Assembly: GCF_034190915.1 (NCBI RefSeq)
Contig: NW_026947502.1
Span: forward strand, 36,486,785-36,550,784
DNA from: Cavia porcellus
Lineage: Eukaryota > Chordata > Mammalia > Rodentia > Caviidae
Reading direction: 5' to 3'
Length of the DNA: 64,000 nucleotides
Shown: piece after piece, positions 31,441 to 43,289 of the stretch
How the letters are laid out: the number at the start of each line of letters is the position of its first letter
How positions within the stretch are numbered: position 1 is the first letter of the stretch
The notes under the pieces: generated by a model
Databases searched by the model: none
What the model was told of the DNA's origin: nothing
Seen by the model: only the letters and a program-made list of their open reading frames with translations
Made by a program: the position numbers and the translations under genes

Positions 31441-32932
31441 TGATAGCAAGACTCCAGATTCTCTTATTTCTCCTGCCTTCAAGTCTTGTCTCTTCTTCCT
31501 TCGGTGGTGATGCTGTTGTTACTTTTGCTGCCTTCTAAACACAGGCTACCCAACAAACCACAGGATTGCAAATGGATTCTTGATAGAGCTGCTCTAACAA
31601 CTTTCTTGTTGAGATTAAACCAATGATTCTGAGCAGGAAGCACAAGAATAATTTTTTTAAAAGAGCAATCTTCAGTCATTACAATTGCAAGACTGACTGC
31701 AGTTAAAAACTAAATCCCTCTCATCTCCATACCTCATGAAATTCACAACCTACTTCACCCCGGAGAGTTACTTTTCTTCAGATGCCCCCTGATGTGTCTC
31801 ACAGTCCAAATCATCTAACTTCTGCTTGAGTCACTTCAATTTAAATATACATGCCTATTGTGGTTATGGTGTCCACGTATGTCAAAACATATCAAGTCAT
31901 AAGGATTAAAAATGTATATATTGATTACACTTCAATAGGGCTGTTTTTTTAAAAAATAACTTTCTGAGCTACCTCAAAGGAGGAAAATCCAGCAAAAATG
32001 TACAAATCTCAGAGTGGCAAAACAGCAAGTCCTGAAAACCACCGGAATCCTCCACAGCTCTCTACCCAAGTCAAATCCTGTCCTACAAATGCCCTGTCCT
32101 CCACAGTCAACTCCTCAGTCCTGCACCAAAAGCCCACCTGTCCCTCCCGTGAAAACGCAGAGCTAGAGAGCCATCCTTGTTGGACTTCACTGGCCTTTGT
32201 TCAGTCACCTTTGTTGAGTCCTGTAAGAACTGTCATCTCATCACCAGACTGACAAAAACAGACTATTCTCGGAATTTATACATGAAATTGTGCTTATTAT
32301 TTTTTCAAGAACAAATGTATTACAGACGTCGAAAAATGAAGTAAGCAAAGACATTGGCATACGCTCTTGACCCTCACCTTCTCTTGAAGGCTTGAGCACC
32401 AACTTCTAATTTCACAAATACAAACATTGAAGTGCGCAGCTGTGCCCTTGGGAGAAAAACAAAGCAAAACTTCAGCTGTCTGAGTCCTTGAATGGCATCG
32501 AAAGAAACAGCGAAAAGGTGAGGGCAGGATTGGATCCCTTGTTGTGACTTGATGCCTTTTTCGGGTTCACCAAACCATAGGGTGATTCACTTGCAATCAG
32601 TCCAGTGACTAAGAATTAATGTATATTAACACTGTTTCCTGCGGGATAAGGTAGGCTTTGATTAGACACCCTGATTTTGCCAGGGAAGCAAAATCAGCAG
32701 ATAATGGAAGAGGGTTCCTCCTCAGCCTTTTTTAAATTAGCTGTTTGAAATTTTTCCAAGCTTCAACACTGGGAAAGCTTGAACAGTACATGGTATCTCT
32801 GATAACAGAGGAATAAGAAAGACAGGAGGAAGAACTCACCATTTTATGTGGGGTTAATGTGTGTTGAACCATCGAGCCATGTTTGTGGAATATCTCAGGT
32901 CTTAATCCACCGGTGTGCTTTAGGCTACTCCT
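31441..32932. other. Unassigned, probably single-copy DNA
   Basis: No repeat or exon recognised. A short open frame at 31998-32252 (84 codons, Ser/Pro-rich) has no domain and no flanking splice-like context that I trust. Confidence 0.45.
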
Positions 32933-33051
32933 AAGAGGATAATGCTAGGGGCTGGGGATTTAGCTCAGCGGCATAAGCACCTGCCTTGCAAGCAGGCGGT
33001 CATGAGTTCAATCCCCGGTACCGATAAAAAAAAAAAAAAGAGGATGATGCT
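32933..33051 (+). mobile_element. ID-type SINE (copy 8) with 14-bp TSD
   Basis: AAGAGGATAATGCT (32933-32946) and AAGAGGATGATGCT (33038-33051) differ at one base. The body is near canonical: GGGGCTGGGGATTTAGCTCAG, CTGCCTTGCAAGCAGG, GAGTTCAATCCCCGG, then an A13 tail. Confidence 0.95.
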
Positions 33052-33749
33052 GGCACAGTGTTATTCTGTAGAAACTTCATGTACAGCCAGACTAAATGAA
33101 GCTCAGAAGATTTAATGCTACAAAAGCCAGCCAGTCCTCTTATCCCCTGCAATGTTCTCTAATCACTTATATCCATGGAGGAAAAATAGGTTACACAGAA
33201 CATAACCACAAATTGAATTCACTGGCTCTTAACTAAGGCACCAGATTCAATGTAATACAAAAGGGCAAATGTCACTGGCATTACATGGCATCTGATAACT
33301 CCAGGGGGAAGCAACAGGTAATTTAAATTTTTCCTTGAGTCCTTCCATCCCCCACAGTGATTTGGACATCGACAGTTACTAGAGTCTACAGGTGTACCCT
33401 ACATCACTATGCTAAATTTAATTTCCTTGTGGGAAATAAAATCTCTTGTTCATACCTCTTAATTTGTATATGAACTGTTAAAGTTGTAATTAGCATTTCA
33501 GATATTAATGAAATATTCTTTATAATTGCAGAAAAGGAACTTTCAGGCTGTAACTCCTTTCTGATTTCAGGTAAATTCAGAAGTAATTGGAGTGTTTAAT
33601 ACTGTTTTATGCTCAATTAAACCATAATTGGCAAAAATTTCATGATTAAAAGAAATGATTATAACTTGGAAAGATATAAACACTCTTCTGAGCCTTATAT
33701 TTAAATAAATACCCCCTTCATCAGACTCCAAGGAACATCATCGAGAGGG
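33052..33749. other. Unassigned AT-rich DNA, no repeat recognised
   Basis: Stretch 33440-33670 is AT-rich with several TAATTA/ATTAGC-like motifs and no sign of a repeat. It could be ordinary intergenic DNA or a conserved non-coding element. I cannot decide from one sequence. Confidence 0.4.
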
Positions 33750-34130
33750 GAATTCGCAAAGGTCAAAGATCACCAACCCTAAGAAACTTGCAAGTCCTGA
33801 TGGGGAGAGGAATAATTCTAGCTATATAGCATACAGCACAAGGACTCTAGTTAATAGTATCATGGTGTATATTATAAACTTGCCCCCAAAAAAGTAGATT
33901 TTAGGTGCCGTTCTCACCACACAAAACTGGGCATCTATGTGAGATGGTGACATGATGATGAATTGGTTTGATTATAGTAATCATTTATATAATCTGATCA
34001 CATAATCATTTATATATGTACACGATATGTTATATCAAAACATCTTGTTTTATACTCTAAATATATAAAATAAAAACACAAATTTAATAATAGAGATAAA
34101 TATAAAAGGAGAAAAAAGAAGTATTTAAAG
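33750..34130 (+). mobile_element. Old L1M-type 3' UTR fragment
   Basis: AGCATACAGCACAAGGACTCTAG, AGTAGATTTTAGGTG followed by TTCTCACCACA, a TATGTGAGATGGTGACATG block and TAATCATTTATATAATC appear in the order known for the ends of old mammalian L1s. It finishes in ATATATAAAATAAAAA (about 34062-34077). Confidence 0.75.
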
Positions 34131-35099
34131 ACCCATTCCACCTAGTGTATTTGAACATCCATCAGATGTGGTTATTTAACACCTACTGGGAACTCAGGCA
34201 TGAGCTAGAACAGCATATAATGAATCATTTTATTTCCTCACCCTTAAAATCACTAAACAATGAATACTACATGAGGTTGGAAATCAAGAACATAACTACT
34301 ACATGCACTATGACAGAGCACTCCATTAAGCCTTTAAATCGAAGAGGAAATTATTTTTCCCTTGTTACCTAGATGACTATCTTAGTTTTTTCTCTCAAGT
34401 TTTCGGTCTAGAGGTGCCCAAGCAGCATGCATTTTTGGGTGGTATTGCAAACATTTGACTCTATTATTAACTTCTCTGTGGTCGTACTACTTCACCTCTC
34501 TTCACTTATTTCAATACAGAAGGAAATGTCAACTCCTTACATACACATTTCCCATATTGATGCCCAAGTGAAACTGACAGCCCAGGATGAGGCACTATCC
34601 TTATTTCCCAGTACATCTCTGTGAACCCCAAGACACAAATGCACAAACAGGAAGTACCCAAGCCCAGGCTGTACCTTGATCCCTAAGAAGTCACACAGTG
34701 AGGCTAAGCCGGTGATGCTAGAAACTGAGGCATGTGGTGGTGGGGACTTTGGCAGCTAGAACAGCCTGATCCATCTGAGAAGACACGTCCCTAGTACTTT
34801 GCTCCTGAGACTGTTCTGTAGAAACCTGGGCCAGACACTCAGTTGTTCCAAATTTTTAATAAAACACACTAATATCCATGTTTTTAATAAAATACTTCTT
34901 TATTTTAAATATGGATGAGAAAATAAAAACATCTTTATAAGGTGACAAGCCAAATTATCTTAGCCTCTTCCTTTCCCTTAATTTCCCTCTCCTTATATCC
35001 CACCTGCCTGACTATGCCACCTCTGACTTAAGAATTCTACAACTCACCTCCAAACTTCACCTCTGGACCATGAGCTCTAAGTGAATAGGATTTTGTTGA
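34131..35099. other. Unassigned DNA
   Basis: No family recognised. A decayed MIR-like look at 34150-34280 is too weak to call. Confidence 0.4.
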
Positions 35100-35515
35100 G
35101 GTGTGTGCTATGGCTTATGTTTGGATGCTCCCTCAAGGCCTCATGCAGTCATAAGCTAAGCTTTTCAGAAGTGGCTGAATCTAGAGTAAATGATTGGTTC
35201 ATGGTGCAATTGCTAGGATTAAGGGTGCTCAGATTAAGGGTGGGTGATTACTAAATTGGTCTGCTGATTGGTTAGGCACAGTTCTAATCTTGGCAGCATG
35301 GATGCAGGATAGGGATAGAAAAAGGCTAGTCTCTCTTCCATGTTTAGTTTTGCTGTCTTCTGCTTGCCATGAACTGGTCCTCTTCTCAAGGCCCTTCTGC
35401 CATGCCACTTTGCTTGGAACTAAAATCTCTACAAATTGAACTAAGTAAACCATCCCTCCTTTAACTTTGTCAGGTATTCTGACTCAGTGATGAGAGAAAA
35501 GTAACTAAGACAGTG
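35100..35515 (+). mobile_element. MaLR-type LTR (MST/ORR1-like), solo
   Basis: It starts TGTGCTATGGCTTATGTTTGG and ends GTCAGGTATTCTGACTCAGTG, then GTAACTAAGACAG. It has the internal arrangement of ERVL-MaLR LTRs: a CTTCTGCTTGCCATG block in the middle and TGAACTAAGTAAACCATCCCTCC (AATAAACC-like region) near the end. No internal retroviral sequence adjoins it. Confidence 0.75.
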
Positions 35516-35912
35516 GGTGACCTACCCAAATACACAGGATGACCCTGCACATCCTACAGCAGCATTCTGCACCTTACATGCCAGTCACCTCTGCTGGATT
35601 CTACACTACTGAGTAACAGTGGCTAAGAAAGGTCACAGAACAAATTGGCTGAAGACAGAAACTGTAGCAAATTTGTTGAGTTCATAATGTAGTCCCAACG
35701 CTTAATGATTTTGATCTTAAAGTGGGAAAATCTGAGCTTTCCTTATATAAGTCTAGCTGTAAGATTTGGCAGAGAAAAAAGAGGCAAAAAATATTAAGCA
35801 TTGCTGGAAATGGAGGATAAGTACATTCTCAGTATGAGGTAGATGTTTTTATTATGTCTGTGTATTCCCAGCATTGTGAACAGCATCTAGAAACTAGTAG
35901 CTGTTCTGTGAC
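35516..35912. other. Unassigned DNA
   Basis: Nothing recognised. Confidence 0.4.
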
Positions 35913-36030
35913 TTTGTTTGTTTGAGACAGGGTCTCACTATGTAGCCCAAAGTGGCCTCAAACTCATGGTAATCCTCCTGCCTCAACCCCTCAAGTGATG
36001 GGTTTACAAGTATACACCGCCACACTCAAC
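35913..36030 (-). mobile_element. B1-like 7SL-derived SINE
   Basis: It reads TTTGAGACAGGGTCTCACTATG, then TAGCCC, GGCCTCAAACTCATGG and TCCTCCTGCCTCA. This is the complement of the 7SL-derived B1/Alu monomer. CTGTGACTTTG before and CAGTAACTTTA after may be a decayed TSD. B1 elements place the genome in Rodentia. Confidence 0.88.
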
Positions 36031-39000
36031 TATCCAGTAACTTTAAATGTTTGAAAGTCTGTAGCTTTAGAAATAATGTTCCTATATCTTGTGGATAGTC
36101 CAAACTGGCTAGAATGGTGAGAGAAAAGGACCATAAAGTTAAAATAAACTTAATAGTAAATTACAGAAGAAACAAAAGGCCATGTAAAGAGAGGACATGA
36201 ACCAAATATAGAAAGAAAAGCTAAACTAGAAAGTGTTTTTAAGGCAAAATAAAAATCATACAGAGGCACAATTAAGATGAAAAGGGAAACAGTTACACAA
36301 AAACCATATGAGGACTTTCTCATGATCCCAGAAAACACGATTGCACTTCCCTTTCATCTTCTAAGTCAGGAGGAGTTCACAAGCATCCTCTCCTTCTCTC
36401 TGCCTCATTTTTCTTTGTGACTGGTGCTGCTCATTCCCTAGGGCAGTGCAGTTCACCCTGGGAGAGCTGCTTCAGCAGGGCTGGCTCCTCTGAGCCTGCC
36501 TTCTTGCCTGGTCACTGCCTTGCAGGTTATGAGAATTTCCCTTCTGCTCATGTATCTTCACAGGGCTTACAGTCAATGCCCAAGTCTAGGGTTTTGCTTA
36601 ATTTGGTTTTGTTGGAAAAATAAAAAAGAAGAAAATATCTCTGTCCTTATGAGAAGGCTGTGCTAGAAGGGGTGCTCACACTGGGGAATTTCCTGCTTCT
36701 AAAGGAAATTGGGTTAATTGAGAAAGGCATGAAGAAATACTGAAGCCCAATTAACAAAACCTAAATCTCCGTTAACAAGATAATTGTTAAATGGTTTGGG
36801 GGCAGCACTTAGAGCTTTAGGAAAGAAACCATTTGCCCCAGGTTTAGTCAGAGAAAAGTTTGGAAAGAACAAACATGCCAGAGAGCCTCAAAGGTCCAGG
36901 CCTGTCCCAAGGTGCCCAGAAAAAGTATTTCCCCGCTGCTGAAATTTATTCCAATGATAGCACCAATTGTGAAAACCTCCCTATAGACAGAAGACCCTCA
37001 TGGCCACACATCCTGGATCTCTGTCCGCCCTATGGACTCTTTAACTGCCCTCTAGTTAGCCCTTTGTTATTCTGTATCTGCTCTCTACAGTCACAGCAGT
37101 GTCTGCTACTTGTCTGAGGATTTTAAAAGATATATAATGTCCACAAATATAAAAAATTAGAGAGGGGTTACAAGAAGGAATGCTTCCTGAGGCTTGTCTT
37201 CCCAGGAGGAGGGAGGCACATCTATCCTCCCGTCAGACAGAAGTGGCTTGGTCCCTGGAACCTCGATGCTGCAGGAAGTGCTGAAGAAACTCCAAGTCTC
37301 AGGAGGGACTAAGCATCATCCCCACCAGTTCAGCAGCTGCTGTCAGGATCAGGCACTTTGCTCCTAAGGAGCACACAGTCCTTGCTGGCATGGAACAAAC
37401 CACCGTCTGTGTCTCCAGTGCCCCAAACAGTCTGTACTCTCGTGGCATTCAGAGGGGGAATGGGCAGGCAGGCGCTCACTTGTCCTGCTCTGTGAGGAAG
37501 GCAGGCCACAAAGACCCTGGTGCTCACAGCTGCCACAGGGCTGTTCTTTCACCTGCATGATGTTGATTCTTAAAGTCAGCTTCTGATTTTGTTTCCAAAG
37601 CTGCTTTGCTAGGGAAGATAAAGAGTAAACTGTGAGTGCCCAGGATTCCCATCAATGATGTGGGCATCTACCCTAGGGAAGCAAGCATTTCTCCACATCT
37701 GCATTTAAATCACCACTACTTGCACTGAAGTTTTCCATTTGGAATTTATGCAGCATGGGCTGAGAGGTGGTTGGGCATGAAACCAAGTCTGTTGTTATCT
37801 TCTCCATTTTGAATGATTGGGAAAGTGTTTGGAATACAAATGATTATGTCTGTTATTTGGGCTGAAAAGCCCTTTACCCAAAGAGAATTCTCTGGCCTTC
37901 CCCATACAGTTTCACTCTGCTGTGCTGTCCTGGATACTCTGCAAGCAAAAAACTAAGATTTTTTTCTCTCAAATGCATGAAAGGATTGGTGATTAGCCAA
38001 AATCAGGGGCGAAAAAGAAAGCAAAAGGAAAGAATAAGGAGTCTACTTTTGCACTTGTGGTTCTGCTTTGCTTTTTATATCCTCTTCCCCAGTGTTTTAC
38101 TACAAGATTGGGAACTATAAATACTTGGATAGTTAGGTATTTGCTTTAAAATCTCCAGAGGCACACTCTATTAAATTCCCACACACAATACAAAAGATTC
38201 AGAGCTGAAAGCCATGAAAATGCTGGTGGCTCATTTGCTTTAAAAATCAGTCTTCCCTGGAAGATGACAGCTTGACATTTTTCTATAGATGCCTGATAAA
38301 CCACGTCAGTGAGTCTTTTAAGAAGGGAATTTCCTATAGACAATTTTAGCAAAGCCAAAAATATGACTATGAACCTTGACTGTATTTGAATTGGTGGAGT
38401 TCAAAAAAACTTGACCAAGGCTTTTGGTCCTCATGTCACCTCTGTATCAAATGCAGCCTGCAGCTGCTCAGATGCAAGGACTGGCATGGCTGTCGGAAAG
38501 TAATAGGAGAAATGTTAGAGAAGACAGTAGGTAGCAGAGGCGATAATGAGCCGGAGTGACATCCCAGCCCCCAGCAAGATTAAATGTGCACATGTCTTCC
38601 TTCTCTAATTAGACATTTATATCATCCGCTTTCCAACCTTAAGAAACATCCCAGGAGAGTTCCTCACTTTCCACTTCCTCTAGTGACCTCTCACAGTTTT
38701 GCAAAGGAAAATCCTTCTGCTGAAAAGAAGCTGGAGATGAGTTCAGCATCCTGCCACCACATCAAGCACCAGTTGGCCAGTCCCTCACAGCTCCTCACTG
38801 CTCACATGCAAAGATTCCAGGATGGAAAGATGGTCTGTTGAATGTTTGCATCTCAAATCCAAAAAGTGTACTCCATATGCTACAGGCAGTCTCTCATTGC
38901 AGAAACATTTTTCTGTGCTTTCTGAATGGAACAGCTTGTCTCTTCCTGCAGCTTCAGAATCATGAAGAAGAAATAAATGCTGAAGTTTTTTAGTAGGCTA

Positions 39001-39150
39001 CAGGCAAATGCTGAGTGTTTCCCATCTTGTAACTGTAAACATTTACTCTGCATTCCCTTCCCCTCTCTCTGGCTCTCATGAAACTGAGTATGTTTGAAGA
39101 AACAATGATTTTTAAGAATGTAGATATTTCTTTTATTTTTTTAAGAATGT
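36031..39150. other. Unassigned, probably single-copy DNA (3.1 kb)
   Basis: This is the longest stretch without a repeat I recognise. Short frames (36417-36623, 36860-37117, 37330-37558, 38584-38841) have no domain and overlap frames on the other strand. No convincing exon. Confidence 0.45.
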
Positions 39151-39151
39151 A

Positions 39152-40008
39152 TATTGTTTTAGTCAGGAGTTGTAAGGAGAACAGTTAGAATCAGGACAAA
39201 GAATTTATAATATTACTTATGACGGTCACCCAGAATTCACACAAGCAGTGCAGGAAATCTGTCCACAACACTAAGACCTGGAATATTCAGCCCAGGGCCT
39301 GGATCCCACAGCAGTGTCCCACATGAGTCCAGATGAAGATCTAGAACCCAAGACAATGCCTCCCACGAGTCCAACTGGAGGTCTAGAGCCCCCAAGGACT
39401 CACACCAGTCTCTTTTACAGATATGTGCTGGGAAGGCCCAAAGGTCAGTGATGGAAGCTAGAGAGTCTATGCCAGCAGGGTGAAGGGGCTATGCTGGTAG
39501 GTTGAGGGTTGCTGGAGCTGACAAGTCAGGCTCAAAACAAAGACCAGGGCTGTCCTGAAAAGCACTATACCCATCCTCAGCAACACAAAGGCCCCAAGCT
39601 CTTCCAACAATAAGAACAGTTGAGTACATGCCAGAAAGCCAGCATGCTAAGTTTGTCCTGAAGATTAAACAGCACACATCTTCCCCTCTGGAGCCAGAAA
39701 GTGATGCTCAATGTAAGGACCAGAACTCCCCCAGAGTGAACCACAGCCACTCTCAGCAATAAGGTCCCGAGCTCCTCTGATGGCAATAGTTGAATTCACA
39801 CTGGGGAAGCTAGTCATGATGAGCTCCTCCAGGAGAACCAACAGTTCAAACAGCAACACATAGGAGAACCCACAGTGCCACTCTTCTCCTTCTCCATGTC
39901 TCTATTTATGCTGGAAACTTTCCTCAGGTAGAACATCTATGCTCAGTACCATGGTGATTTAATTCAGCTGGCATTGAGTTGACCATCAAATTTTAATCCA
40001 TAACATGT
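39152..40008 (+). mobile_element. LTR-like block, family uncertain
   Basis: It starts TTGTTTTAGTCAGGAG and GAGAACAGTTAGAATCAGGA and ends GAGTTGACCATCAAATTTTAA. These ends resemble an ERVL-type LTR group whose better copy lies at 49140-49253 plus 52232-52535 (start 'tctccagagacactgaac', end AAGATGACACATAAAATCC). The middle contains repeated GGTCTAGAGCC/GATCTAGAACC-like units at 39330-39390. The family name is not secure. Confidence 0.45.
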
Positions 40009-40296
40009 ATATTTCTACTAAACCAATTATTTATAATTCTTGTTCTCTAAGATACCAGTTGCTGTAATTAGAAGCAGCCATGGAGAATCGGTATGCCATT
40101 ACCAAATTTCCCATAGGAACTGGAAAGGGCACAAAGAGAACAGAGGTCTTTGTTCCAGAGCTGGCTTACTCAGTGGCTGTTTGGCCTTGAACAAATCATC
40201 TTGTATCTCTGTACTTGCTTTTCTACTGTCCAAAATGAGGTGCGAAGAGGAGCTGGCTAGCCATCCCCGCCTGCACACAGGCTGAGACCAGTCTGC
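40009..40296. other. Unassigned DNA
   Basis: Nothing recognised. A B-cell-like exon was not supported by splice context. Confidence 0.35.
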
Positions 40297-40583
40297 ACAC
40301 AATCACAAACTGAACATACCTAATCTGAAATGTTCCAAAATTTTAAATTTGTTGTTGCTACAAGTGGGAAGCTCCACGACTGTCCTCATGTCATAGGTTT
40401 CAGAAAAATGCAAGTGCACTAAAATGACAGTTTGCAATGACTTTCAGATTGTACATAAGGTATACATGAAATATAAATGAGATTCATGCTTAGGCCTGGT
40501 CCAAGCCCTAAGATATTCCAAGGAAATATGAGATCCCAAACACTTCTACTCCCAAGCATTTCAAATAACGGATGCTCACCCCA
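40297..40583 (-). mobile_element. Tigger-like DNA transposon fossil (MITE)
   Basis: On the minus strand it begins GGTGAGCATCCGTTATTTGAA, then AATGCTTGGGAGTAGAAGTG, and further in CTCATTTATATTTCATGTATACC. It ends with a partial inverted version of the start (CCAAAATTTTAAA and CATACCTAATCTGAAATG on the plus strand near 40316-40350). This layout, with inverted ends of the form 'gagtatcccttatccgaaatgc', is that of Tc1/mariner Tigger-type MITEs. Confidence 0.6.
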
Positions 40584-40799
40584 TACTGCCATAATTTATT
40601 CATGCCCAGCAACCATTTATATGAAGACCTCAGTGAACACACACACATATACATGTGCATGCACATACATGGATGCATCTAAAGAAATTGAAAATTCAAG
40701 GATAATTTTCAGTTGGATCCAGAAAGATACTAGAAAAACTAGAACAACTCCAAAAGACCTGCAAAGCTCAAAAAATCATCACTATAAGATGATGCCATT

Positions 40800-41568
40800 G
40801 GGGGGGCAGAGCAAAGATGGCAGATAGATAACAGCTGGCTACAGAGGCCCCATGAGATAGTCAACTTAGAATTGAACATCATATAGCATGGGGACCCCGA
40901 ACAGAGGGAGATGAATTCTCTCATCCCAAGAAGAAACTAACGTGAGAAGAACCAATCAAACATATAGTCCTGGTGCTATTATTGGAACAGCTAATTAAAC
41001 AGTGGACTGTTTAATTTTAGTCCACTTTGATTCACTGGAGGCCCAGTCACACTGAGGTCAGGTATCAGCCAGAAAAGAGAGAGCTGAGCTGGCAGGGAGC
41101 CTGCATTGACCTGTGGTGAGTGACGGGATGGAGCCATTCCACAGAAAGGGGGGCTCCAGTGGACGACATTCTAGGACTGGGAGGGACTGGCAAGTACAAG
41201 GGGCAGCAGTGACTTCAGTCAATTGTTCCCTTCCCAAATGAGATTGGTGGAGTGAGCTAGGCCTGGGTCATGTGACCTGGCTGAGCCCCAATAGGTTATC
41301 TGAAATCAATTCCCTACAGTGATGGTGCATAAAAATCACACTAATGCAGTGAAGCCTCAGAAGTTTGACTGATCCGGGGGGAAGTGGTGCACAATAATAC
41401 AGTGCAGGCCTCAGCAGCTTGACTGACTTGGAGGAGAGAGGCCAGTATATGCTGTCTCTGTCTGCAATTCTCTAGCACACGGGCAGTGTGAAGGGTCATC
41501 TAGCCAGCATGCTTCAGAAGAATGGTGAGCAACAAAGAAATTGGGGCCTCCTGGAAGAAACAATAAAG
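40800..41568 (+). promoter_or_regulatory. HAL1-B1 5' UTR
   Basis: It starts GGGGGGCAGAGCAAAGATGG. AAGATGGC at 40814-40821 is a YY1-like core in the same place as in human L1 and in the other half-L1s here. It contains two copies of a 54-55-bp unit with TTTGACTGAT/CTTGACTGAC at 41364 and 41418; HAL1-B2 has four. Promoter role inferred. Confidence 0.72.
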
Positions 41569-42655
41569 ATGGGAAGACGAAGCAACAACAAAAAGTTCCC
41601 AGGATCCAACCCTGAGAACATTGACCCAGGAGAGGTAAATACAAAAGAGAATGAGAACAGCAAACATGCAATATCAAACACAACACCAGTGGACATAAAG
41701 AGATATATTCAGGACCTCATTGGCGACTTCAAAAGTGAAATATTTAGCCAATTAAAGCAAAATATAAGAAGATTAATAAAAGAGATGCTAAGCACCCCTC
41801 AAGCAGACAAAGACAAAAGAAGGGAGAAACTCAAACAAAGGAGAGAACTATTTGATGAAGAATATAGAGAAAATATAGAATACATGAAGTAGATTCAAAG
41901 ACATTACCAGGAAATTAAAGCTCTAAGGAAAGATAGCAAATCTGCTTGAAAGAAACTAAGGATAAATTATCCAAGCTGGAGGATAGTTTTGAAATTTGGG
42001 ATTATGAAAGGAAAAACTTTTTAAAAATAACAAGGAAACAAGCAGTAACAATACAAAGGCTAGAAGATGACAAGAGGATCTATAACTTGAGAAGAAAGAA
42101 TGTGAATGAGGAAGCAGGGGTACAAACAAAGGAACTACAAAAGCTATTCACAGAAATAATTAAGGAAAACTTCCTAAACATAGGAAAAAGAAATGATATT
42201 CAGATGTATGAGGCATACAGATCTCTAGCCACCTACCACCAAAACAGAGCCGCACCCAGGCATATAATAATCACAATCCCAGAAATTCAATATAAGAACA
42301 GAATATTAAAAGCTGTTAGAGACAAGAAACAGATAACCTATAAAGGAAAGCCCATCAGAATAATGGCAGACTTCTTGACAAAAACCATCAACTCAAGAAG
42401 AGCCTGGAGTGAAATATTCCAAGTCCTGAAAGAAAATAACCTCCAACCCAGATTGACATACCCTGGTAAACTGTCTCTAGAAATTAATGGAGAAACAAGA
42501 TGCTTCCAAGACAAAAAAGAATTTGGGAAATTCACAACCACCAATCCAGTTCTACAGAAAATTTGGGAAATTCACAACCACCAATCCAGTTCTGCATTCT
42601 CTAGAATGCAGAGCATTCTAGAGAGAGAGAGAGAAAAGTACTAGGATTCCAGGAA
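41569..42655 (+). pseudogene. HAL1-B1 ORF1, disrupted
   Basis: The aligned start is the ATG at 41569 (MGRRSNNKKFPGSNPENIDP); an upstream in-frame ATG at 41488 is in the UTR. A stop occurs at 41889-41891 (after RENIEYMK), with a frame change before the next open stretch 41946-42644. That stretch holds LKEN and coiled-coil residues (MKETKDKLSKLEDSFEIW), the RRM-like part (IYNLRRKNVNEEAGVQTKEL) and the C-terminal domain (RHIIITIPEIQYKNRILK). A 40-bp tandem duplication at 42521-42600 and a small hairpin-like rearrangement disturb the C-terminus. Confidence 0.9.
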
Positions 42656-42764
42656 CAGTGGCAGAGAGGCCTCAATGAATGGAGCAGAAAACAGAATGAA
42701 GAAGATAAGCAGACAACTGATGGCAAAAAAGAGCATAACAGAAATGAGGCAGAGAAGGTTGGCA

Positions 42765-43070
42765 ATAATCTCTAATATAGATGGCCTTGATACGCTAAAT
42801 TAAAAAAAGAACCACACGGGGAGTAGATCAGGAGGCAAGGTCCACTGAGATGCTATTTATAGGAAATATAATTAACATGAAAAAGAGTACATGGACTGAA
42901 AATCAAATATGAGAAAACAATGCTCTATGTGAGAGGGAACCAGAGAGTAATAGGGGCAACTAGACCAGTATTTGTGGATAGGTTGGAAAGACAGGCTTTA
43001 ACAGGTAAAGGAATACAATTAGAAATCAAGTCCAGAAAAGAGAAGGTTCAGAACCACTTGGGTAAATAGG
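42765..43070 (+). pseudogene. Relic of ORF2 endonuclease start in HAL1-B1
   Basis: The plus strand reads AATATAGATGGCCTTGATACGC where L1 ORF2 has NVNGLNAP. It is followed by recognisable counterparts of EWIKKQNP (GTAGATCAGGAGGCAAGGTCC), of KVKGWKTI (AAATCAAATATGAGAAAACAATGC) and of KKAGVAILFAD. There are stops throughout. This shows the half-L1 arose by loss of most of ORF2 while a 5' stump of about 300 bp stayed. HAL1-B2 and both HAL1-A copies lack it. Confidence 0.75.
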
Positions 43071-43289
43071 AGGTTGCCCCCTACCAGCACCAATTTAAAA
43101 CCAAGTGTCTTGGTCAGACCCAAAAATTCTCAGTGTACGCTGGGGAAGTGAAAGGGGAGGGAGAGTCTTAAAAAAGAAGGCAGAAGATATTGTTAATAGT
43201 GTATCAGGAATTAAAACCCACATTACTTGCACCACTCTACTTAGATAGATTATATTCTGTCCCAGTAGGTCTATTTGCATTAGATTTGA

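Noticed and set aside
36031..39150. Host gene exons in the repeat-poor stretch
   Set aside because: No frame longer than about 90 codons, no recognisable domain, and no pair of splice-like sites bounding a conserved-looking frame. Absence of a gene cannot be proven from one sequence.
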